DNA from: Curvularia sp. ZM96
Lineage: Eukaryota; Ascomycota; Dothideomycetes; Pleosporales; Pleosporaceae
Length of the DNA stretch: 64,000 bases
Assembly: GCA_022457065.1 (NCBI GenBank)
Contig: JAJGBQ010000005.1
Location: 1,736,001-1,800,000 of the forward strand
Reading direction: 5' to 3'
Below, piece by piece: positions 55,075 to 64,000 of the stretch. The notes beneath the pieces are model-generated. The model was not told the DNA's origin. It did not search any database and saw only the letters and a program-made list of their open reading frames with translations. The first letter of the stretch is position 1. Every line of letters begins with the position of its first letter. The translations under genes and the position numbers were made by a program.

Positions 55075-55879
55075 TTGTTAGACAACCGGGCAGCAAAACG
55101 GAACAAGACGGATAGAATGAATAGAGCCGATACACTCCATTGCCAGCCTCGTCATCCGCTTAAAGGAAATGATCAGATGGACTAGGGTCTTGTTTGTCAG
55201 TCGGTCAGCCATGCAGGAGACAATCAACTGTCTCGTAGGACAACGATCCCATGTGCATGCCACACATAGTACAAACTCTGCTGGCGGCTTGTGGTCCACG
55301 GCAGCTCGCTATACCTTACTCCCACACTGTCCCGTCGGCCCGGCGCCGAGGTGAAGAGGGAGGCACGTGATAGGCCGATCCCGGGCAGCGCTAGCGCCAC
55401 CGGTTGGTGGTAGAATGCGGCCACACAGGATGGCGCCATTACTGACCGCTCGCCAGCCGCGTGTGCTTGCACCGAGTGACGGCGGGCATGGGTCCTGAGT
55501 CTGGTTTTCTCCGGCGAGCGCGTGCAGAGTGCAGTATGCATCATGCAGCAGGTTCTGCTCTAGAAGCTTTCCATGGCTCAGGAGGCGGCATGACGCTGCG
55601 AGGGGCGTGCACGGCAGAAAAAAAAGTCCAACAGCCGAAGCAAGCGAGACGCTGGCCGGGTCCGTGACGACAGAAGAGCGTCCGTCCATGTTACTCACCA
55701 TGCTGCCCGCCTTCTGAGGTACAAGCTGCTCCACTAGGCGCCATACACGGCGGGCGACTAGCCTAAATCTTTTCCCTTTATCGATAAGCCGCTTGCCCAC
55801 GCGAAAGCTTCGCTGCCTTTTGCATTTCCTCCCAGCTGCCTGTCGCAAAATAGTAGTCCCCTCCCCACCACCTCTCAAG
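55075..55879. other. Intergenic region
   Basis: 805 bp upstream of the PRPP synthetase gene. Open frames on both strands (55309-55890 minus, 55461-55667 plus) are without motifs. Confidence 0.5.
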
Positions 55880-57594
55880 ATGAGAAACATCGTGGTTCTC
55901 GGCGGAACCTCTCACCCGCAGCTTACAGAGTATGTACAAGCAGCAAGGGCGGCGCGGGGCGCTGGCTGACTGGGCTTAGGACCATCTGTAACCACCTCGG
56001 CATACCCAAGGCCAAGGTGCTCCTTGACAAGTTCAAGGGCGGCGAGACGAGAGTGGAGATTCAGGAAAGCGTCCGTGGAAAGGATGTCTTCATCATCCAG
56101 TCTGGTGGTGGTAAAGGTATGCACATTCCTTGCCGACTCCAAGCGCGTCGCATTTTTTTGCGGCAGGTCGCGCAATCCTCCCAGCGCCTGTCGCACGGCA
56201 GCACACTGGACAAAGAACAACACGACCAATGCTTGATCAACTGCGCTAACTCTTGGTGTCGCGCACAGTCAACGACCATTTGATGGAGTAGGCCCATCCT
56301 CATGGTGTAGTTGAGTCCAGTGCCCTGACGTACTCTAGACTTCTGATTACCATCTCTGCCTGCCGAACCGCCTCTGCGAAACGCATCACTGCCGTCCTCC
56401 CCCTCTTCCCATACTCGCGACAGTCGGACATCCCATACAACAAGACGGGCGCTCCGCTGTCAAAGGTCCCGGGACGCTCAAGGACCGGCACCTATTCGCT
56501 CGACTCTCGTCCACAGACTCCCCACCCGGGGCAGGCTGAGAGTGCAGGTCTCACAAATGGCTCAGCGTCTTTGCACCAGCAGCTTAGCAAAATCAAGCTA
56601 GACGAGCGCAATGGCACTACCTCGAACCCTACCAGCCCTGTCAAGTCAAATGGCATCAAGCGTAGTGACACGGTTGATTCGACCAAGGGCGAGAAGTCTG
56701 CGTACTTCAACACTGAACATGCCACCAACGGCATCAACGGCACAAGTGGTACCCAGACACCCGGTATTCCTGGTGCTCTGACACGCCAGACGACAATCAC
56801 AAAACCCCCAGCTTTCGAGCCACAGGTCGGATACCGCCAGTGGGTTGCTCAGGCCGGTACTCTGATCGCCGACCTTCTCACATGTGCTGGCGCCGACCAT
56901 GTTATAACTATGGATCTCCACGGTATGTAGTACTGCTGCGTGGGCAAGCCATGTCCTCTAACAAATCTTCAGACCCGCAATACCAGGGATTCTTTGATAT
57001 CCCCGTCGACAACCTTTACGGACGTCACCTTCTCCGCAAATACATTCAGTTCAACATCCCCAACTACCAACAAGCCGTTGTCGTTTCTCCTGACGCAGGT
57101 GGTGCCAAGCGAGCCACTGCCATCGCTGATGCACTTGGCATGCCTTTTGCTCTTATCCACAAAGAACGCCGTCCCACTCAAATCAGCGACCGGCAAAATG
57201 CGACGATGATGTTGGTTGGAGACGTAGCAGCGCGCACCACAATTCTTATCGATGACTTGGCTGATACCTCAAATACCATTACCCGTGCAGCCAAGCTTCT
57301 GAAGAAGGAGGGCGCTACACAGGTCATTGCGCTGATAACGCACGGTATTCTGAGTGGAGATGCGATTGATCGCATCAACGCCAGTGCGCTCGACAAGGTC
57401 ATTGTGACCAACACGGTACCCCAGGATGAGCACAAGTCGAGGTGCCCCAAGTTGGAGGTCTTGGAGGTGGGCAATGTGTTTGCCGAGGTACGTGCCGAAG
57501 ATCCGATTTGTGTTGGAGTGTACTAACAAAAACTTAGGCCATTCGCCGTGTCCATCACGGTGAGAGCATCAGCGTGCTTTTCGATTACAGTTAG
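55880..57594 (+). CDS. Ribose-phosphate pyrophosphokinase (PRPP synthetase), insertion type
   Basis: Six exons: 55880-55929, 55980-56116, 56269-56287 (19 nt), 56339-56922, 56973-57487 and 57538-57594, 453 aa. It makes PRPP from ribose-5-phosphate and ATP for nucleotide, His and Trp synthesis. Landmarks: N-terminus MRNIVVLGGTSHPQL, KFKGGETRVEI, QSGGGKVNDHLMELL, VLPLFPYSRQ, then an insertion of about 95 residues rich in Ser/Thr/Gly/Asn, then ADHVITMDLHDPQYQGFFDI, VVVSPDAGGAKRA and the PRPP loop ILIDDLADTSNT. Yeast Prs1 and Prs5 also carry insertions at this kind of site and link PRPP synthesis to cell-wall integrity. MDLHDPQ replaces the usual MDLHASQ, which suggests a subunit with altered activity. 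Other Prs copies should lie elsewhere. Confidence 0.93.
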
Positions 57595-58703
57595 TATCTC
57601 TGCTCGTTCAGCTTCCGATACTCCAAAAGCCATATCAACTGTCCCGCTACGCCACGCTGAGTAGTCTCCCTATAAAACCTCGCGAGCGATGGCGACAGAC
57701 TTGGCTAGAGATCCTGGTTTTCTGTTTTCATTTGAAGGATGTATACGCTCTGGACCCTCCTTTTCTATGAGATTTCAGATTGGGAAAAATGGGGGAGTGT
57801 ACTGTTTGAAAACCTTTTTTATGCTTTGCTGTATTCGTCAAGACTGCTGAGGAGCGGTATATCAAATACCTAAATGTGCATCATGAGCAGAAGTTGCATG
57901 GATTGGGCGTTTTTAAGGAGGACAGTTCCGTTTTTGACAAAACGTAAAAAGGTCACAATGGCTATTTTGTTGATGCCGTGGCGCCATGACAGTAGTGGTA
58001 GTGTGTTATGCTGTTGCATGACCGTATGCCGTGTGTGGGCGATTTGTTGTTCCTGTCTCAAGGACGCGGATAGTACGGCAGCGCTGGTGGGCGTCTCTGA
58101 TGTTGTCGGTGCTAGAGATGGGTTTAGTGTAACAAAAGAAAGGCTATTTTAGCCATGTTTTTGACAAAAAAAATAGTACGTGCAGATAGATTGTAAACAC
58201 TGGCTTGAATATTACACAAACTCAACCCTGAGCATTCATCTACAGAGCGGAAAAGTTGCATAGGTGCGTCTCATCGCTGATCCCGCTGTTTACTCCTTCT
58301 TTGAAACGGGTATCTCATCCTTCCTTTTCGTAAACCTTGGCCTGACTATCTCATAGCAGGCTTCTTTCCCCTCGAACCTCGCTATCTGAGTTACTCTCTT
58401 TTGGGTATATATGTGCATGTGCCCAGCACATTCTCCACCTAGCCACTACCGTATACCCCCAATTAAACTTTGCCTTTGCTCTTCAATCCCCCATCTCTCT
58501 CGCCTTTCCAAAGGTACCCCAAAAAAGAAAAACTTCCAACTCCATTCAACACTCTTCTCTTCCTCTGACGCCAAAAAACACGCTATGAGTATGCACCTCT
58601 TCCCCCTTCATCTCCCTTCAAACAAAAACCCATGATGTAGAAAATACCAAAAAACCCCGCCCTGTCATCAAATTCCCACAGAAAAGAGAAGTGCGAATGG
58701 AGA
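57595..58703. other. Convergent intergenic region
   Basis: 1.1 kb. Short frames at 57874-58152 and 58411-58635 show no motif. The C/T-rich stretch 58420-58620 on plus is A/G-rich on minus and probably 3' UTR of the next minus gene. Confidence 0.5.
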
Positions 58704-59315
58704 TCACCTAATCCCATCCTCCCACCTCCCCACGCCACTATCCTTCCTCCGCCCCTTCGTCTGCTCCTCACTCCCCGGCGTAAACAACTCGGCACTCAGC
58801 ACCAACACGGCTGGCACCACGGCTAGAGCATCAATCACCCCGTTCCGCCCAGCCTTCTTACTCTGATGCCGCAGGTCCATCATGGCGTTAACTTCGCGCG
58901 ACTTAACCGTGTCTTTGCGGGGCCGCGGGGTGTCGACGCTGTAGCGTGTGGTTGTTGTGCTGTTGCTCCTTGTCCTGCTGGATGTGGATGTGGTAGAGGT
59001 AGAGGTGGTGGTAGCGGAGGAGGAGGAGCGCGGACGGAAGCGGGACAGGGTGAGGGTGCGGCCGCGGGGTCTGTCCGTGGCTACTGCAGTTGCTTTTGAG
59101 GTTGCAGATGGGGATGAGGCGCTGGTTGGCTGGTAGGATGTTGGTATGCGCGGGAGGGGAATGTTGATTTCGGTGTATAGAGGGCCTTCGTATTCGAGTT
59201 GGAAGAGGGGATCTGACGGGCTGCATAGCGCTGGCATGGCGGAAGCGTCATGTTCTGAGGTTGTGGGGGCCGAATCCAGTATGGGGAAGGGCGAGATGGT
59301 TGTCGTGGTGTCCAT
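58704..59315 (-). CDS. Ser/Thr-rich hypothetical protein
   Basis: 203 aa, one exon, start MDTTTTISPFPILDSAPTTS. The segment LFQLEYEGPLYTEINIPLPR (about 37-56) looks structured and constrained. A long Ser/Thr/Arg-rich part follows (RFRPRSSSSATTTSTSTTS), then a helix REVNAMMDLRHQSKKAGRNG and a hydrophobic stretch VIDALAVVPAVLVLSAELF (about 160-178) that could be a membrane anchor near the C-terminus. No known domain. The upstream leader is A/C/T-biased in the expected way, which favours a real gene. Confidence 0.6.
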   Translation of the reverse strand: MDTTTTISPFPILDSAPTTSEHDASAMPALCSPSDPLFQLEYEGPLYTEINIPLPRIPTSYQPTSASSPSATSKATAVATDRPRGRTLTLSRFRPRSSSSATTTSTSTTSTSSRTRSNSTTTTRYSVDTPRPRKDTVKSREVNAMMDLRHQSKKAGRNGVIDALAVVPAVLVLSAELFTPGSEEQTKGRRKDSGVGRWEDGIR

Positions 59316-60597
59316 GGTTTTGTGTTTCCCTCTCTTTTTTTCCTTTCGCGCTTGGTGGAATTTGACAGTTCTCGGTTGTAGATGAGAGAGCAGAAGACAA
59401 AAGTCTGCGGGGAGAGTAATCTGATTTAGGTTTTGGTCCCTTGGAGGCTGATGGACCTTGTTGTATATAATACAACACGTGCGGCAGCCAGCCGCCTAGC
59501 ACAGCCTCTTTTTAGGCAAACCGTGATATTATCCTCCCGAACGTCGCTCAGAGTCAGATTTGAAATTACGCCGCCTCTTTTCCTATCGGTTTCGGTTGAT
59601 GGTCCTGGAAATTTTGGAGATTTGAGGGTTTCGTGATCGCGTGGAAAGGTTCCTTTTTATGTACTGTCGCGACTCCCAAAACATCAAAGACAATGTGAAC
59701 GCAGTCCCCAGCCACGCTACACAAACACCTCACCGCAAACTCATCATGCTCTGCGCTTCAGCTGATCGCGATAAGCCCCATTCCGCGCACCCATTTTTCT
59801 TCGACTCAGCCGCTGTAAGAACGGGGCCGACAAGGCGGTCGGGTAACCGCTTTATCCGTCCTTTGTCTGAATGCGGTCGAGGATTGGCGCCCTGTGGCGT
59901 GGGGCTGTGTGATGGGCTATGGCCCCCACACGTAGTTTGAGGCGGCTGAGACGCGATGACTTCAAGCAAACGGCTGTACGAGTCAAAGACATTTTTTGAT
60001 TTGTCAATGGCTGGGTGGGCAGTTGGGCCGCAACAGGGCGCTGAATCTGAGCTTTAGAGCCAAGGATGGGGTGGTTGGCTTAAGCACTGCAATGATTAGT
60101 CGTTTCCCTACCGCGTCTAGTATTTGGAGCTAGCAGAGCTCTTTGTCAGTGTTCAAAGAGGAATGACCGATTTCTTGCCTACACTAGTTTGCAAAATCGG
60201 CTTCCGCTTCTTGTGCAACACGCAAGCAACATCTTGCAAGAGTCTCTTGTCGCGCCAATTCTGCACTTTACCAAAGTCTACTCCCAGCAGTCACCAACAG
60301 TCGAACCTTGCAAAAGCACCACAAATCCAAGTCACATTGCTAAGTTACTTACTTAGCTGCTCGCTAGTATACACATACCGGCTGTACGCCACATATTGTG
60401 ATCTGGCTGCTCCGTCAGCAGACTGTATTGCTGCCATCTCTTCGATCTTTCGCTTCACTGTCATGCCCTCTTCCCAACATCCAATGGCCATCAACCGAGA
60501 CAGGTAGGGCGAGGCCATCTTAGACGGGCCTCGCCATTCCGAGTCTTTCACAATAAGGAATGGTGTATTGAGAGACTAATACATTTTCCAAAACAAA
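59316..60597. other. Intergenic region
   Basis: 1.3 kb with no supported gene. Frames at 59641-59940 and 60124-60507 on plus lack motifs. Confidence 0.5.
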
Positions 60598-62658
60598 TTA
60601 TCGATTAAAAACGGTTGGTAATTGAAGGGTGCGCCATTCCTCCCAATTCGACTTGCTCCCTCTGGCCCACCATACCGTAACCCCCGAACCCTGACTGTTA
60701 GACAAGAACAAATCGACAGCTCTGGAACCCGTTCGAGTCACAGCCGTTACATCTACCGATCCTAAAAACTTCTGCGTTCCTACTGGTTGCGAGGTGCACC
60801 ATTCGGCTAGTAATCCAGAACGCCAACATGTATGTACGAAACCATCAGAACCATGGAAGAAGAGTTGAAGCGTCTCAGACGGGAGCTTGATGACAGTGAT
60901 TTTAGACTCGGCCTTGATATCTGCGTGAAGAGGTATCTGATTCCAGACGTGCTTCCAACCTGAGCTTACTGTCCAGTTGGTGGTATATGCTTGCCCATTC
61001 GGCTGGCGAGCAAATATTTCAATGGTGTCCACTCTTGGAACGATAGCTGATATTTCGGTCTTATTCGAAAATTGCTGACCGATTGACTCCCAGCCAGTCC
61101 AGCCACTGCCATCATTCCATCCCAGCGTTTTGACGTTGCCATCTGCGTCACAAACAAAGATGTTCATGTTTTGTTGAGTTCTCGCAATGGCTGTTATGTG
61201 TACTCCAACTGGAAAGCCGTAAGTGTCCTTGGGGAGCGATTTCCCATCAGTGCCCTCCGACCATCCTCTTCCTTCTATCCATTGCAGTGCATTAATATGC
61301 CCGTCTTCTGACTGAGAAAATAAATCCAGAACGTCTTCGCCACGTGATGTTACGGCTACTTCGGCACCTCCATAAAATCGCTCCCACAGCTTTTCCCAGG
61401 ATGACCACCTGGTCAACTCGATAAAGCGATGAATAAACTCTCGGACATGCCAATACTTAGTATAGATGTTACCATGGATGTCGCAAGCAAAGATATCCAA
61501 ATTTCCTGCAACTCTTGACACTGCTGTTATTTTGGCGCCGGGAGCAAAATCGCGGTTAAACTGGCTCGGAGACGACCAACCTCTGTCCTGCAACCACCAT
61601 AAGGTATAAACATGTCCATCTGGTCCACATAAGAATAAATCAACTTGCTCCGCCTTGCGAGACAAGGCAGTGATGCAAAACCGTTTACTTGCGTTTTGAA
61701 CTGTCTCTTCCACTGTGCACGATCTTGCCACGTCCGCTGGCGGAATTACTGATAGCACTTCCTTCCCATATGCTGCCGCCGTTGCTGCCGCGTATGCCTG
61801 CCACTGATCATTCTTATGCGAGTCAGCATAGTCGGAGATCCCACGGATTATTAGACACGGGAGGCTGTTTACTAGGCCTGCTGCTTCCATCTCAAAGCAA
61901 AGTACGCCGCCAAGCTCTGCGCTGACTGAGTCTCTTTCCGCTGCACTCTTTATAACCTGGTTGCCTGATGCGATCGTCCCATAGTGTATTACTACCTCCT
62001 CGTCGCTGGCCCGCGCCTTCCGCACCTCTTGTTCTTCTTTCTTACACCTGTCGCATGTAGGCCTCTCGCCTTCGTGATTGTACGTCGCCTTAAAAAGAAT
62101 ATCAGCCCCAGCTTTATCGCGCCGAAACTCAGAAATATGTTTAAGCTTAGTGATATGCTCAGCCACCTTGCTTTTTTTGCGGATCTTGTTCGATTGCACG
62201 TCACGTATCGCAGAAAGCAGTATCCGTGGTGGTGAATTAAGTGATCCTGTTCTCTTGAATCCACTTAGAGTAGCTTTACCAGAGTCGTATTGTACAACGC
62301 CGCCAAAGATTCCCTCGGGTTCGCTCACTACTACGTCCCCTAGGCGGATATCTGCCTTTGCGCTCGGCACGCCTCCGCCAATGCCCACCATAAGGCCAAA
62401 GCGGATGCCCTTGAAGGTGGCCTTCATTTGCGTCGCCACAGCTACCGCCGGGTTGTTCCCGGTGCGCCCAGCTGGCAGGCATACAATGACAACGTTGTGT
62501 CTAGCTACTGAGCCGAGGTAGTATATGTTATCATCATGAGGATCTTGGTTGAGGGCGGCGTGTTCTTCGTCGAGCATCTCCCGTGCCGCAGCCAGCTCGA
62601 TCGGGAGGGCGCACACCCATCCGACAGTGTAGTCTTCACGGCGCAGCTGGGTCGGCAT
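60598..62658 (-). CDS. PNP_UDP phosphorylase-like domain fused to seven-repeat beta-propeller lectin
   Basis: 686 aa, single exon, start MPTQLRREDYTVGWVCALPI at 62658; the frame is open further up to 62850 but that part overlaps a MITE. Residues about 10-315 are a nucleoside-phosphorylase-like domain of the fungal NLR type: ALPIELAAAREMLDEEH, GRTGNNPAVAVATQM, GLMVGIGGGVP, DIRLGDVVVSEP, FEMEAAGLVN and IRGISDYADSHKN. Residues about 326-686 hold seven repeats of roughly 50 aa with the pattern I-T-A-(V/I)-x-R ... D-(L/I)-F ... DG-x-(V/I)-x-T-x-x-W ... W, typical of PLL/fucose-lectin-like seven-bladed propellers. There is no NB-ARC or NACHT between them. In fungi PNP_UDP domains sit on non-self-recognition receptors, and the lectin would be the sensor; this role is inferred. 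No signal peptide. Confidence 0.88.
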   Translation of the reverse strand: MPTQLRREDYTVGWVCALPIELAAAREMLDEEHAALNQDPHDDNIYYLGSVARHNVVIVCLPAGRTGNNPAVAVATQMKATFKGIRFGLMVGIGGGVPSAKADIRLGDVVVSEPEGIFGGVVQYDSGKATLSGFKRTGSLNSPPRILLSAIRDVQSNKIRKKSKVAEHITKLKHISEFRRDKAGADILFKATYNHEGERPTCDRCKKEEQEVRKARASDEEVVIHYGTIASGNQVIKSAAERDSVSAELGGVLCFEMEAAGLVNSLPCLIIRGISDYADSHKNDQWQAYAAATAAAYGKEVLSVIPPADVARSCTVEETVQNASKRFCITALSRKAEQVDLFLCGPDGHVYTLWWLQDRGWSSPSQFNRDFAPGAKITAVSRVAGNLDIFACDIHGNIYTKYWHVREFIHRFIELTRWSSWEKLWERFYGGAEVAVTSRGEDVLDLFSQSEDGHINALQWIEGRGWSEGTDGKSLPKDTYGFPVGVHITAIARTQQNMNIFVCDADGNVKTLGWNDGSGWTGWESIGQQFSNKTEISAIVPRVDTIEIFARQPNGQAYTTNWTVSSGWKHVWNQIPLHADIKAESKITVIKLPSETLQLFFHGSDGFVHTCWRSGLLAEWCTSQPVGTQKFLGSVDVTAVTRTGSRAVDLFLSNSQGSGVTVWWARGSKSNWEEWRTLQLPTVFNR

Positions 62659-62839
62659 ATTGTGGTATTGCGAGGTGAAAGGGAGAGATTGCGATAGAAT
62701 ACCTTGAGGAAAAATGGTCTCGCAGAAAATGTGAAGATGGTGACATGACGTCGTAGCCAACGCAAGGCAATGCTGTCTGCATCTTGGCTGTTCAGCCTTG
62801 TTGCCTATGCTCCACTTAAAGTCCAGCGCGTAGCTGACA

Positions 62840-63095
62840 CCGGTGGACAAAAATGGCGCGACTCAATATGGGCCAAAACCCCGGCAAAATCACGAAGGTA
62901 ATCAGAACCTCTTTACTTTACAGGCCTAGAACTATATTACAACAAAGTATTTTGTAAGAAAAAAATTCAGATATCTTCTTAAAATCTTACAGTATTATAG
63001 ATAATTTGAGAGATTTTGAAAAAGAAGTAAGAAGAGGTATATTGAGTAATGCAAAGCGTAAGGTAATTCAGAGTCGCGCCATTCTTGTCCACCGG
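62840..63095. mobile_element. MITE-like element with 25-bp inverted repeats
   Basis: The ends 62840-62864 (CCGGTGGACAAAAATGGCGC...) and 63071-63095 are inverted repeats matching at 24 of 25 positions. The 256-bp element has an AT-rich, non-coding middle. GCTG directly flanks both sides if the ends are extended by CAC/GTG, so a short target duplication is possible but not certain. It lies 182 bp upstream of the PNP-lectin start codon, so it may sit in that promoter or leader. Confidence 0.75.
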
Positions 63096-63759
63096 GTGGC
63101 TGGCAAGGGCCAGCGCTAAGCAGAGCCAAAGTGTGAACATATCTCAATGGCTAGCTTACTGTTGCTACTAAGCAGCCTGTTCGTATCCTAGTCGGAAATC
63201 CCCGCATCCATGCTCTAAACCTCCATCACTGATCTGGCTGATCATAGCTTGTTCCTTTCACCCATTAACAACAAACCCGATTTTCCTTCACACTCTCATG
63301 TAATCTTGTGGATCTCTGAAATGTATGGCTTAGATATTCTGTAGCCTTTAAATCCTATGTTTGATTTATTATTGTTGGAGCAGTCATCTTATCGGATGTT
63401 CGAAGCGTTCATATGCTTCCCAAGAAATCAGTATATTGAGTCTAGCCGCTCGCAAATTCGCTGCTGCAAGTCAGGATTACAACGCCACACTTGACTGTGC
63501 AATCGACCGCACCCCAAGATGAGCTTATGCCAACTCCCTCCTCACCCAAGAAGAATTTGGCAAGTTACAGGAGAGGCAGCGCAATCGCGCTGTCTCACTT
63601 TCAGGCGCAATTCTCTAGTACGAAGCATCATGCTGCCTTCTTGTATGCTTTGCTAATCAAGGTAGGTAGGAATAGCATTTACGTTCTTACACCGCGAGCG
63701 AGTTGCCTCCCCATAACTCGAAACTTCTTCATCCATTTAGGGCTACGCTAGAAATATTC
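63096..63759. other. Intergenic region
   Basis: 664 bp. A short plus frame at 63491-63751 has no motif. No gene is called. Confidence 0.5.
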
Positions 63760-64000
63760 TCAGAGAAAGGCAGTGTCAGAGCTCCTTTTTGAAGGTCTCA
63801 CTGATGATTCTGCAAGTTCTGTTGAATGAAGTTTCTCCGGTGGTGGCATTAAGTTCTTCAAATCCAACCTGAACCCTGTTTCTTCCACATCCGCAGAATG
63901 CTTATGCAACTCCTCCCACACAACCGTCAACCGACTGAACGAATCCAATTCATTTATATGCCGGCATAGTCGAATGCCAAGCAGGAGGCATTCCTCGACA
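63760..64000 (-). CDS. C-terminal end of unknown protein (partial)
   Basis: An open minus-strand frame enters from the right edge and ends with TGA at 63760-63762. The roughly 79 visible residues begin VEECLLLGIRLCRHINELDS and continue FSRLTVVWEELHKHSADVEE, then a Ser-rich polar end (SSVRPSKRSSDTAFL). The amphipathic helices and normal codon use suggest true coding sequence, but I cannot assign a family. Confidence 0.45.
   Translation of the reverse strand, partial: VEECLLLGIRLCRHINELDSFSRLTVVWEELHKHSADVEETGFRLDLKNLMPPPEKLHSTELAESSVRPSKRSSDTAFL

Overview
The window looks like nuclear DNA of a filamentous ascomycete, most likely a Dothideomycete of the Pleosporales type. This is inferred from short (about 50-110 bp) GT-AG introns with CTAAC/CTGAC-like branch sites, a fungal Zn2Cys6 regulator, a HET-domain gene, an Opy2-type membrane anchor, an Atf1/AtfA-type bZIP, an 18-nt tRNA intron, and a transposon carrying G-to-A nonsense changes typical of repeat-induced point mutation (RIP). 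Exon boundaries were set by hand from splice motifs and reading-frame continuity. No search was run.

Layout. 0-6.4 kb: 3' end of a short-chain dehydrogenase, a tRNA-Arg-like relic, a three-exon Zn2Cys6 regulator, a four-exon histidine-phosphatase gene with a long disordered tail, and divergently a PRKRIP1/DUF1168 spliceosome-type gene. 6.4-17 kb: a gene-poor block with one RIP-damaged Tc1-type transposon (7336-8606, perfect 29-bp inverted repeats), followed by four genes for secreted proteins: two Pro/Gly-rich repeat proteins sharing one exon design, a small Cys-poor secreted protein and a PL3 pectate lyase. 17-30 kb: atypical RING protein, an unrecognised four-exon gene, proteasome alpha-1, a WKF-domain nucleolar-type protein with a Ser/Asp tail, and an F-box-type protein. 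30-40 kb: AtfA-type bZIP, 5-hydroxyisourate hydrolase, a J-domain/zinc-ribbon protein and an Opy2 homologue. 40-51 kb: long gene-poor stretches with a low-complexity ORF, a small two-exon gene, an intron-containing tRNA-Ser(GCU) and a Rho/Ras-like GTPase. 51-64 kb: secreted M14 carboxypeptidase, a HET gene broken by one in-frame TAG, a PRPP synthetase of the Prs1/Prs5 insertion type, a Ser/Thr-rich ORF, a PNP_UDP phosphorylase domain fused to a seven-repeat beta-propeller lectin, a MITE-like element just upstream of it, and a partial gene running off the right edge.

How the genes fit together. Housekeeping genes (proteasome, PRPP synthesis, urate breakdown, splicing, chaperone) alternate with accessory genes (secreted enzymes, HET, PNP-lectin, transposon relics). 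Opy2 (membrane end) and AtfA (nuclear end) both belong to the Hog1 stress-MAPK system in known fungi and lie about 6 kb apart. The HET gene and the PNP_UDP-lectin gene, 5-8 kb apart, are both of types linked to non-self recognition, and the PNP-lectin fusion is the most unusual gene here.
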